DNA from: Chloroflexota bacterium
Lineage (GTDB): Bacteria; Chloroflexota; Limnocylindria; Limnocylindrales; CSP1-4
Assembly (NCBI GenBank): GCA_013696275.1
Contig: JACCYW010000090.1
Span: 1 to 5,473, forward strand
Length of the DNA: 5,473 bases
Direction of reading: 5' to 3'
Positions 1 through 5,473 of this stretch are shown here, in pieces (the stretch's first letter is position 1; each line of letters opens with the position of its first letter). Below the pieces are notes generated by a model. The model saw only the letters and a program-made list of their open reading frames with translations, was not told the DNA's origin and did no database searches. The position numbers were made by a program, and so were the translations under genes.

Positions 1-350
1 CGCAGGGTCGGCCCCTGGTCATCCAGGAACCTGATGCGCTGCAGATATGCCTCGACCAGTGCTCGAGAGGTCAAGCGCCCGGACTCCATCCCCGCCTGGA
101 GATCGGCGATGGTCGCCTCCTGGACCATGGCGTCGATGGTCGTAGCGAGCTCCGGGATGGCCCTGACGCTGGCTCCCCCAGGGACCGCGGCTGGGGCGCC
201 TGAAGCGCGGCCGATCGCGCCGTCGAGCGCACCGAAAGCAGGTGCGGCGGCGGCCGCTGCCGTGAGCTGGAGAAATCGCCGGCGTGCCAATCCCGGGCCG
301 CCCATCGACTCCGGGCTACCGTTCGATCCGGACTTGTCTCGCCCAGTCAT
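1..350 (-). CDS. Tat-exported amidase (amidase signature family), N-terminal part only
   Basis: The gene starts at an ATG read leftward from 350 and stays open for 116 codons to the window edge, so the C-terminal part, including the Ser-cisSer-Lys catalytic core, is not visible. Residues 22-28 (ARRRFLQ) followed by an alanine-rich hydrophobic stretch (about 29-40) look like a twin-arginine signal. After an Ala/Pro/Gly linker, residues about 78-105 carry the start typical of amidase-signature enzymes: a TIADLQ motif, then SGRLTSRALVEAYLQRI. In the family this helix pair precedes the catalytic domain, which hydrolyses carboxamides to acid plus ammonia. The first ATG is chosen because GAGGAGG lies 6 nt upstream; a second Met at codon 16 lacks such a site. 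The gene is divergent from the BMP operon. Amidase assignment is firm for the family; substrate is unknown. Export to the cell surface or periplasm is inferred from the leader. Confidence 0.85.
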   Translation of the reverse strand, partial: MTGRDKSGSNGSPESMGGPGLARRRFLQLTAAAAAAPAFGALDGAIGRASGAPAAVPGGASVRAIPELATTIDAMVQEATIADLQAGMESGRLTSRALVEAYLQRIRFLDDQGPTL

Positions 351-356
351 CTGCGT

Positions 357-363
357 CCTCCTC
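357..363 (-). promoter_or_regulatory. Shine-Dalgarno site of the amidase gene
   Basis: On the minus strand this reads GAGGAGG, a near-perfect anti-16S match, 6 nt before the ATG at 350. It decides the amidase start in favour of the first Met over the in-frame Met at codon 16. Confidence 0.75.
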
Positions 364-367
364 GCTG

Positions 368-408
368 GAGCGGGTGGACCTAGCTGGGGGCTGGGGCGTC
401 CACCGCTC
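368..408. promoter_or_regulatory. Imperfect inverted repeat in the amidase leader
   Basis: The left arm at 368-379 (GAGCGGGTGGAC) and the right arm at 398-408 (GTCCACCGCTC) are complementary over 11 bp, with one bulged G in the left arm, around an 18-nt spacer. In a minus-strand transcript it would fold into a hairpin ending 4 nt before the GAGGAGG site, so it could mask or expose that site. As DNA it could be an operator for a dimeric regulator. There is no following U-run, so it does not resemble an intrinsic terminator. The arms are seen directly; the role is inference. Confidence 0.45.
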
Positions 409-509
409 GACCAACCATCGGCGGCGCTTTGAGCGGCGTCGCCTGGATGCACCACCATCATGCCTCTGGCCGTCAACCGAGGTAAGGCGCAAGCGAGATG
501 ACCGCGCGA

Positions 510-538
510 TTGACAGCGCGCCGGGCGGTCGGGAGACT
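510..538 (+). promoter_or_regulatory. Candidate sigma-70-type promoter of the BMP operon
   Basis: A perfect TTGACA (510-515) is followed after 17 nt by GAGACT (533-538), which keeps the key A at position 2 and T at position 6 of a -10 box. Transcription would begin near 545, leaving a leader of about 40 nt before the ATG at 585. The TTGACA sits in the loop of a small inverted repeat, CGCGC (503-507) and GCGCG (516-520), itself inside GACCGC (500-505) and GCGGTC (525-530). In GC-rich DNA such short arms occur by chance, so an operator role is only possible. The -10 match is weak. Confidence 0.4.
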
Positions 539-570
539 GTTCCGAGTCCCCCGCCGAGGCAGCTGGGGGA

Positions 571-580
571 AGGAGGAGGA
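571..580 (+). promoter_or_regulatory. Shine-Dalgarno site of the substrate-binding lipoprotein
   Basis: AGGAGGAGGA lies 4 nt before the ATG at 585. This strong site fixes the lipoprotein start at 585 rather than the upstream in-frame ATG at 498, which would place 29 residues with many charged and Arg residues in front of the signal peptide. Confidence 0.8.
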
Positions 581-584
581 CCAG

Positions 585-1676
585 ATGCAGAGAGATCCTC
601 GGGCCGGCCGCAGATCGCGCTCGATGGCGGTCGTCGCGACCGTCGCGCTGACACTGACGGCGTGCCAAACGGCGGCACCCGCCAGCCCTGGATCGAGTGG
701 GAGTGCACCGGCTGGTAGCGCGGAAGGCTCCGCTGAAAGCGGCGCGCTGGAGGTATTCGGGGCCTTCGCGACCCAGATCGAGGAGCCGTGGGACGGCGTC
801 ATCCACGCTGCGTTGGAGAAGGAGCAGCAGGCAGGCGGTGTCACCTACGACTTCACCGATGACATCGGGTACGCCGGCGATATGGAGCGCGTCCTGGGTG
901 AGATCGCTGCACAGGAGCAGCCCGCGGTCATCTTCGGTGACGCGTTCGGCAATGAGGAGGCGGTACGCCGGGTCGCCAAGGACTATCCCGATATCGCCTT
1001 CATCTTCGGGTCGGGCGGCGGACCTGCCGACCCTAACCTGTCGGTCTTCGACAACTGGATCCACGAGCCGGCCTATCTCGCCGGCATGCTGGCCGGCGGG
1101 CTGACCGAGTCGGACGTGCTGGGCGTGGTCGGCGGCTTCCCCGTCCCGGAGGTCAACCGCATCACCAATGCATTCATCGCCGGGGCACAGGAGACCAATC
1201 CGGAGGTGGAGGTCAAGGTCACCTTCATCAACTCATGGTTCGACCCGGCAGCCGCCAAGGAGGCCGCTCTGGCGCAGGTCGACGCGGGCGCTGACGTCCT
1301 CTATGCCGAGCGTTTCGGGGTCATCGAGGCAGCCGACGAGAGAGACCTCCTGACCATCGGCAACATGTCCGACCAGCAGGATCTTGCGCCCGAGAACGTC
1401 ATCACCAGCGTGACCTGGAACATGACGCCGACCGTCGAATACGTCATCGACCAGGTGCAGGCCGGCTCGTATACGGCCCAGGACCTGAAGGACTTCTCCA
1501 TGGTCGGCAAGGGTGGCGCAGCGCTCGCGCCCATCAACATGGACGCGACGGGCGGCATCCCACAGGAGCTCCTCGACCAGGTGACCGCCAAGGAGGGCGC
1601 CATCCGGGATGGCACGTTCCGCGTGGATATCACCGAGTCAGCGCCTCCGGGCTCGGTCATCCCGCCGAGCGAATAG
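585..1676 (+). CDS. BMP-family ABC transporter substrate-binding lipoprotein
   Basis: This 363-residue protein is the extracytoplasmic solute receptor of the transporter. Residues 1-26 form a signal peptide (basic n-region, hydrophobic 14-26) ending in the lipobox LTAC, with C27 the predicted lipidated residue. A Ser/Ala/Gly/Pro-rich linker (28 to about 53) tethers the periplasmic-binding fold, which starts near 56. Family hallmarks are YLAGMLAGG (164-172), GVVGGFPVPEV (180-190), and NSWFDP (216-221) followed by KEAALAQVDAGADV. The start is set by a strong ribosome site just upstream. Characterised relatives bind nucleosides, but the usual D-x-GSFN-like segment near the N-terminus is replaced by EEPWDG (66 on), and a TWNM segment (277-280) stands where relatives usually have a Lys/Arg-containing stretch. 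The ligand may therefore differ. It is the first gene of the operon. Family call is confident; substrate unknown. Confidence 0.93.
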   Translation: MQRDPRAGRRSRSMAVVATVALTLTACQTAAPASPGSSGSAPAGSAEGSAESGALEVFGAFATQIEEPWDGVIHAALEKEQQAGGVTYDFTDDIGYAGDMERVLGEIAAQEQPAVIFGDAFGNEEAVRRVAKDYPDIAFIFGSGGGPADPNLSVFDNWIHEPAYLAGMLAGGLTESDVLGVVGGFPVPEVNRITNAFIAGAQETNPEVEVKVTFINSWFDPAAAKEAALAQVDAGADVLYAERFGVIEAADERDLLTIGNMSDQQDLAPENVITSVTWNMTPTVEYVIDQVQAGSYTAQDLKDFSMVGKGGAALAPINMDATGGIPQELLDQVTAKEGAIRDGTFRVDITESAPPGSVIPPSE

Positions 1677-3255
1677 CACCGGAACGTGGTGGGCGGCCAG
1701 GACTGGGTGGCCAGGACTGGGTGACCCGGCGCCGCCGGCGGTAGAGCTGCGCGGCATCACCAAGCGCTTCGGGACGCTGGTCGCGAACGACGGGATCGAC
1801 TTGTCCGTGCGGCGCGGCGAGATCCACGCGCTGTTGGGTGAGAACGGAGCCGGCAAGACGACCCTCATGCGCGTCGTCTACGGTCTTACCCGTCCGGACT
1901 CGGGGGAGATCGTGGTGGCCGGCCGTCCCGTAGCGATACGCTCGCCAAAGGACGCCATTGCGGCCGGCATCGGCATGGTCACGCAGCATTTCTCGCTGGT
2001 CCGCCCGATGACCGTCGCGGAGAACCTGGCCCTCGGCCGCGGCTCAGGCATGCGCCTCGATCTGACACTTGCCGCCGCAGCAGCAACGGAGGCTTCGCAG
2101 CGGCTGGGCATGCGAGTCCAGCCGTCCGCGCGTGTGGACTCCCTCTCCATCGGCCAGCAGCAGCGGGTGGAGATCGTCAAGGCGTTGGCGCGCGACTGTC
2201 GCGTGCTGATCCTGGACGAACCGACCGCCGTGCTCGTGCCGCAGGAGGTGGAAGGGCTCTTCTCGGCCCTGCGCAAGCTGGCCGCACAAGGGCTGGCCAT
2301 CGTCTTCATCAGCCACAAGTTGGGCGAGGTGCTGGCCCTGACCGACCGGGTGACCGTCCTCCGCGGCGGGCGCGTGGAGGGAAGCGCGGTGACGGCAGCG
2401 GTCGACGAGCGGACCCTGGCTGAGCTGATGGTCGGGCGGCCAGTAGTGGGCCAGGAGCGGGCGCCTGCAGTGGTTGGTTCGGCCACGCGGGACCCGCTGC
2501 TGGAAGTCGATTCCCTGGCCGCGAACAAGGCCAACGGCCTGCCCGCGCTGCGCGGCGTCTCGTTCCGGGTCCATGCACGCGAGGTCCTAGGCGTGGCCGG
2601 TGTCTCGGGCAACGGTCAGAGCGAGCTGGTGGAGGTCCTGTCCGGCACGCGGCCCCTGGGCGGTGGCCTGGTCAAGGTGGCCGGCGTCACGCTGCGCGGA
2701 GGGAGCGTGCCAGAAGTCATCCGGGCGGGCATCGGCCGCATCGCGGAGGACCGCCAGGCGAGCGTCGTAGGCGATCTTTCGGTCGCCTACAACCTGGTGC
2801 TCGAGCGGATCGACGACTTTCGAAAGGGCGGCCGCCTGGACGAGGAAGCCATCCAGCGGAACGCCCGGTCGCTCATCGAACGCTTTGCCATCCGCGCCAC
2901 GCCCCAAGCCCCGGTCCGGACGCTTTCCGGCGGCAACATCCAGAAGGTCCTCCTGGCGCGGGTACTTGCCCGTGAACCCAAGGTCCTCATCGTCTCGCAG
3001 CCGACTCGCGGCCTGGACGTGGGCGCCACCGAGTACGTGCGATCCGAGCTGCTCGCCGCCCGAGAACGAGGCGCAGCAGTGCTCCTGGTGTCGGAGGACC
3101 TGGACGAACTGCTCGCCCTGTCCGACCGGCTCATCGTCATGTACGAGGGGAAGGTTGTCGGCGCGTTGAACGCGGCGGGTGCCGACCGAGGGCAGTTGGG
3201 GCTGCTCATGGCCGGGCGCGGTAGTGCAGGCGCCGCTGCCGAGCAGTCGGCGTGA
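1609..3255 (+). CDS. BMP-type ABC transporter, fused double ATP-binding subunit
   Basis: This cytoplasmic subunit hydrolyses ATP to drive uptake. Two ABC domains are fused. Domain 1 has Walker A GENGAGKTT (77-85), Q-loop Q126, signature LSIGQQQ (179-185), Walker B ending D203-E204 and H-loop H236. Domain 2 has a degenerate Walker A GVSGNGQS (331-338, Gln for Lys), an intact LSGGNIQK (439-446), an altered Walker B (VSQPTRGLD, 462-470) and E496 in place of the switch His. This asymmetry is normal for BMP and sugar-type fused ATPases such as NupO/RbsA. The start is uncertain. ATG 1609 is the only in-frame ATG/GTG/TTG before the conserved core, but it overlaps the lipoprotein gene by 68 bp and adds about 42 residues that look like out-of-frame readthrough; AGGAGGG lies 11 nt upstream. 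CTG 1717 is an alternative. The homologous region begins near 1738. Function is confident, the 5' end is not. Confidence 0.92.
   Translation: MARSAWISPSQRLRARSSRRANSTGTWWAARTGWPGLGDPAPPAVELRGITKRFGTLVANDGIDLSVRRGEIHALLGENGAGKTTLMRVVYGLTRPDSGEIVVAGRPVAIRSPKDAIAAGIGMVTQHFSLVRPMTVAENLALGRGSGMRLDLTLAAAAATEASQRLGMRVQPSARVDSLSIGQQQRVEIVKALARDCRVLILDEPTAVLVPQEVEGLFSALRKLAAQGLAIVFISHKLGEVLALTDRVTVLRGGRVEGSAVTAAVDERTLAELMVGRPVVGQERAPAVVGSATRDPLLEVDSLAANKANGLPALRGVSFRVHAREVLGVAGVSGNGQSELVEVLSGTRPLGGGLVKVAGVTLRGGSVPEVIRAGIGRIAEDRQASVVGDLSVAYNLVLERIDDFRKGGRLDEEAIQRNARSLIERFAIRATPQAPVRTLSGGNIQKVLLARVLAREPKVLIVSQPTRGLDVGATEYVRSELLAARERGAAVLLVSEDLDELLALSDRLIVMYEGKVVGALNAAGADRGQLGLLMAGRGSAGAAAEQSA
1695..1723 (+). 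repeat. 14-bp tandem duplication at the ATPase 5' end
   Basis: GGCCAGGACTGGGT occurs twice head to tail (1695-1708 and 1709-1722), followed by one more matching G. Each unit contains the small palindrome CCAG-GA-CTGG. Since 14 is not a multiple of three, a change in copy number shifts the frame between the upstream start codons and the ATPase domain. Confidence 0.85.
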
Positions 3256-3282
3256 GTCCCTTGACGCCGTGAGTCCTACGAC

Positions 3283-4359
3283 GTGAGCACACTGTCGGGC
3301 TTGAGGCGTCGCTGGATCCCGTCCGGCAACATCGCAAGCTCTGCGCCAATGGTCATCCCGGTAGCGGTGGTCATCACCTTTGCCTTCACCGCGGTCTTCG
3401 TCGTGGCGGCGGGTGCCGACCCGTTCGATGCCTTCTATCGCTTCCTCGTCGCGCCGCTCACCTCGCCGGTGACCCTGCTGGAGGTGCTCGTATCCGCGAC
3501 GCCCATCCTCTTCACCGGTGCAGCGGTGGCCATCGCCTTCCGTGCCGGGTACTACAACATCGGCGCCGAGGGACAGCTGCTGGCGGGTGCGATAGCGGCA
3601 GCCGGTCTGGGGATGGTGGTGGGCGCACTGCCCAGCCTGGTGGCGCTGCCGATCATGGTTGCCGGCGGCGCCATGGCCGGGGCCGCCTGGGCCCTGCTCC
3701 CGGCGCTCTTGCGGGTCCGATCCGGCATCGACGAGGTGGTGACGACGCTCCTGCTCAATCCCGTGGCACTCCTTCTGGTGAATGCCCTGCTGAACGGTCC
3801 GTGGCGGGACCCGGAGACCGGCTTCCCCGAGTCGGCGCCCATCGCCGCGTCAGCTGAGCTTCCCCAACTCGTGGCTCGATCGCGGGTGCATCTCGGCCTC
3901 GTCCTGGCGCTGGCCATCATCGCTGTGGCCTGGTTCATCATCACGCGCACCTCGGCCGGTCTCAAGCTGCGGGCGGTAGGCTCGAGCCCGCGGGCGGCGG
4001 CCTTCGCCGGCCTCGACGTGAACGGCACGCTGCTCCGAGCGGCTCTCGTGAGCGGCGCCATCGCCGGCATGGCCGGTGTCAGCGAGGTGGCCGGCATCCA
4101 GGACCGACTCACGGGTGGGTTGTCGGCGGGAGCGGGTTACACCGGCATCGTGGTCGCGACCCTGGGCGGGTTGACCATGCCGGGCGTCGCGGCGGCTGGG
4201 CTGCTGCTGGGCGATCTGCGCGTGGGAGCGGGGTCGGCTGCGCGGGCCCTGGACATCCCGAGCCAGGTCGGCGAGATCGTCCAAGCGACCCTGCTGCTGG
4301 TGACCATCGCCGCGCTGGCCATCATCTCGCGGCGCCGCTCCACCCAGGCCGGCCGATGA
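3283..4359 (+). CDS. BMP-type ABC transporter permease, first membrane subunit
   Basis: This 358-residue inner-membrane protein is one half of the channel (BPD_transp_2 family, the NupP/YufP type). About nine hydrophobic segments are visible, near residues 22-44, 65-85, 98-117, 119-143, 154-170, 203-221, 250-271, 286-310 and 331-348. The family motif FRAGYYNIGAEGQ covers 86-98. A cytoplasmic loop GLKLRAVGSSPRAAAFAG (226-243) is the likely ATPase-contact region. The start is a GTG 27 nt after the ATPase stop, in the same frame but separated by TGA codons at 3253 and 3262. No clear Shine-Dalgarno precedes it, so translation may depend on coupling to the ATPase gene. TTG 3301 is a less likely start. 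The stop overlaps the next gene as ATGA. Length is typical for the family. Confidence 0.92.
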   Translation: MSTLSGLRRRWIPSGNIASSAPMVIPVAVVITFAFTAVFVVAAGADPFDAFYRFLVAPLTSPVTLLEVLVSATPILFTGAAVAIAFRAGYYNIGAEGQLLAGAIAAAGLGMVVGALPSLVALPIMVAGGAMAGAAWALLPALLRVRSGIDEVVTTLLLNPVALLLVNALLNGPWRDPETGFPESAPIAASAELPQLVARSRVHLGLVLALAIIAVAWFIITRTSAGLKLRAVGSSPRAAAFAGLDVNGTLLRAALVSGAIAGMAGVSEVAGIQDRLTGGLSAGAGYTGIVVATLGGLTMPGVAAAGLLLGDLRVGAGSAARALDIPSQVGEIVQATLLLVTIAALAIISRRRSTQAGR

Positions 4360-5264
4360 TCGCGTTCGTATTCGACATCCTGACGGCCACCATTCGCAAC
4401 GCCACCCCGCTGGCTCTCGGGACCATCGGGGAGACGTACGCAGAGCGGTCGGGCGTGCTCAACCTGGGCATCGAGGGAACGATGTATGCGGGCGCCTTCT
4501 TCGGCTTCGCGACCGCCTTCTGGACCGGCTCGCTGGAGCTGGGGCTGCTGGCGGCAGTGCTGGTGGGTCTGGTGGCAGGCGGGCTCATGGCGTTCCTGAC
4601 AGTGACGCTTGGAGCGAATCAACACGTGTCAGGGCTCGGGCTGACCCTCTTGCTCATCGGGGTGTCGGAGTTCGGCAATCGACTGGCATTCGGCGGTGGC
4701 CAGTCGCTCCGACGCATCGACCCGTATCCATTGGTCGACCCGCTCGAGCTAGGCGGGCCCTTCAGCCAGTACGCGCTCACGTACGTCACCTTCCTGGCCT
4801 TCGTGCCGCTCGCGTGGTGGGTGCTGATGCGAACGCGTTTCGGGCTGGCCATCCGCGCCGTCGGGGAGGATCCGGAGGCCGCCGACGCGGCGGGCATCAG
4901 CGTCTTCCGGACGCGTTATGCAGCGCTGATGGTGGGCGGCGTTCTGATGGCGGTCGGCGGCGCGTTCTTCACACTCGCGGCTCTCGGTTCCTTCACCCTG
5001 GACATCATCGCTGGCCGCGGCTGGGTGGTGATCGCTCTGGTCATCTTCGGGCGGTGGGGCATCTGGCGGGCGGTCGCAGGCGCGCTGCTCTTCTCCGCGG
5101 TGTACTCGCTCCAGTTGCGGCTGCGGGTCACGCCGGGCTGGCAGGATGTCCCGTTCGAGCTCCTGTTGGCGCTGCCATACCTGGTGGTCATCGCGGCACT
5201 CGCGCTCTCAGGTCGGAACGTCGCCTACCCGGGCGCTTACCTGAAGCCCTATCGCAGGACCTAG
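4356..5264 (+). CDS. BMP-type ABC transporter permease, second membrane subunit
   Basis: This 302-residue inner-membrane protein pairs with the preceding permease (BPD_transp_2 family, NupQ/YufQ type). Conserved marks are NATPLALGTIGETYAERSG (15-33) and VLNLGIEG (34-41), NQHVSGLGL (88-96), a cytoplasmic loop GLAIRAVGEDPEAADAAG (163-180) that probably contacts the ATPase, and GRGWVVIALVIFGRW (220-234). About eight hydrophobic stretches are visible, near 4-24, 41-58, 62-84, 92-107, 139-157, 188-211, 221-253 and 267-284. The ATG shares bases with the TGA of the upstream permease (ATGA), and no separate ribosome site is evident, pointing to translational coupling and matched production of the two subunits. 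It is the last recognisable gene of the operon. Length is normal for the family. Confidence 0.93.
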   Translation: MIAFVFDILTATIRNATPLALGTIGETYAERSGVLNLGIEGTMYAGAFFGFATAFWTGSLELGLLAAVLVGLVAGGLMAFLTVTLGANQHVSGLGLTLLLIGVSEFGNRLAFGGGQSLRRIDPYPLVDPLELGGPFSQYALTYVTFLAFVPLAWWVLMRTRFGLAIRAVGEDPEAADAAGISVFRTRYAALMVGGVLMAVGGAFFTLAALGSFTLDIIAGRGWVVIALVIFGRWGIWRAVAGALLFSAVYSLQLRLRVTPGWQDVPFELLLALPYLVVIAALALSGRNVAYPGAYLKPYRRT

Positions 5265-5269
5265 GAAGA

Positions 5270-5296
5270 CTCGTCGCAGACCTTAGCCGCGACGGG
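5270..5296 (+). terminator. Possible hairpin after the operon
   Basis: CTCGTCGC (5270-5277) can pair with GCGACGGG (5289-5296) over 8 bp with one G-U pair, around an 11-nt loop, starting 5 nt after the last permease stop. No U-tract follows, so it is not a classical intrinsic terminator. It could be a 3'-end stabilising hairpin or simply chance in GC-rich DNA. Confidence 0.25.
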
Positions 5297-5330
5297 CGAG
5301 AGCATGGCCCGCGGCAGGCGAGAGCATGGC
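5295..5330 (+). repeat. 14-bp direct repeat pair downstream of the operon
   Basis: GGCGAGAGCATGGC occurs at 5295-5308 and again at 5317-5330, a spacing of 22 bp. Each copy contains an ATG (5304 and 5324) that opens a reading frame to the right edge, but neither peptide is recognisable and no clear ribosome site precedes them. The rest of 5265-5473 shows no assignable gene. Confidence 0.7.
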
Positions 5331-5441
5331 GCTGAGCTTCGCTGCCCGATCAGCCTTCGTCGCATCGGGTGCCGCGCGACGCCCCGGTACCAGCACTATC
5401 GGTGCCGAGCGGCAGGCGTGGGGTTCGCTGAACGCTCCGGC

Positions 5442-5473
5442 GGGTCCGTGGGCCGGTCCGGTGGGTCCGTGGG
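5442..5473. repeat. 21-bp-period repeat at the right edge
   Basis: GGGTCCGTGGG occurs at 5442-5452 and 5463-5473, with similar sequence between. The period of 21 equals seven codons. Read on the minus strand, one frame gives two copies of a PTDPP-[DE]-R heptad and then a stop at 5396-5398, which could be the end of a convergent gene entering from the right. Other frames are also open, so the coding reading is unproven. Confidence 0.5.

Noticed and set aside
34..432. Plus-strand open frame over the amidase N-terminus
   Set aside because: The minus strand has a strong ribosome site, a Tat signal and a recognisable amidase start, while the plus-strand peptide resembles nothing and is its shadow.
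471..476. Minus-strand TTGACG as a -35 box for the amidase
   Set aside because: At 16-18 nt spacing there is no acceptable -10 hexamer.
498..584. Longer N-terminus for the binding protein from ATG 498
   Set aside because: It would put 29 charged and Arg-containing residues before the lipoprotein signal and overlap the candidate promoter; the ATG at 585 has a far better ribosome site.
1878..2612. Long minus-strand open frame opposite the ATPase gene
   Set aside because: It is a by-product of GC-rich codon use; the plus strand carries complete ABC motifs over the same interval.
4814..5335. Plus-strand open frame overlapping the second permease
   Set aside because: Its peptide is Arg/Gly-rich low-complexity out-of-frame translation of the permease gene.
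5304..5473. Start of a fifth operon gene at ATG 5304 or 5324
   Set aside because: Both frames stay open to the edge, but neither has a clear ribosome site or recognisable sequence, and third-position GC does not separate them from minus-strand frames.

Overview
The window carries a four-gene import operon of the BMP type (basic membrane protein / PnrA-like ABC transporters) on the plus strand. Divergently, on the minus strand, lies the 5' end of an amidase-signature hydrolase that runs off the left edge. The DNA is strongly GC-rich and the coding regions favour G/C at third codon positions. The binding protein has a classical lipobox and a Ser/Ala/Gly-rich linker, and the amidase has a twin-arginine leader. 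These traits suit a GC-rich environmental bacterium, most likely Chloroflexota or Actinomycetota, but nothing here fixes the phylum.

Layout: 1-350 (minus) is the N-terminus of a Tat-exported amidase. 351-584 is the divergent regulatory region, with a strong Shine-Dalgarno for each gene, an 11-bp inverted repeat in the amidase leader and a candidate promoter for the operon. 585-1676 is the substrate-binding lipoprotein. 1609-3255 is a double ATP-binding-cassette protein whose real start is ambiguous because of a 14-bp tandem duplication at 1695-1722. 3283-4359 and 4356-5264 are the two membrane subunits, sharing an ATGA overlap. 5265-5473 has no assignable gene but holds a hairpin and two sets of short direct repeats.

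Working together: the lipoprotein captures a small solute outside the membrane, the two permeases form the channel, and the fused ATPase powers uptake. Characterised relatives move nucleosides (PnrA/TmpC, NupNOPQ), but the binding protein here lacks the usual nucleoside-site signatures, so the cargo is open. An exported amidase head-to-head with the operon suggests, by inference only, that an amide is cleaved outside the membrane and that its product or a related compound is imported.

I see no mobile element, CRISPR array, RNA gene or defence system. The most interesting spots are the repeat at the ATPase start, the inverted repeat in the amidase leader and the divergent binding-protein pocket.
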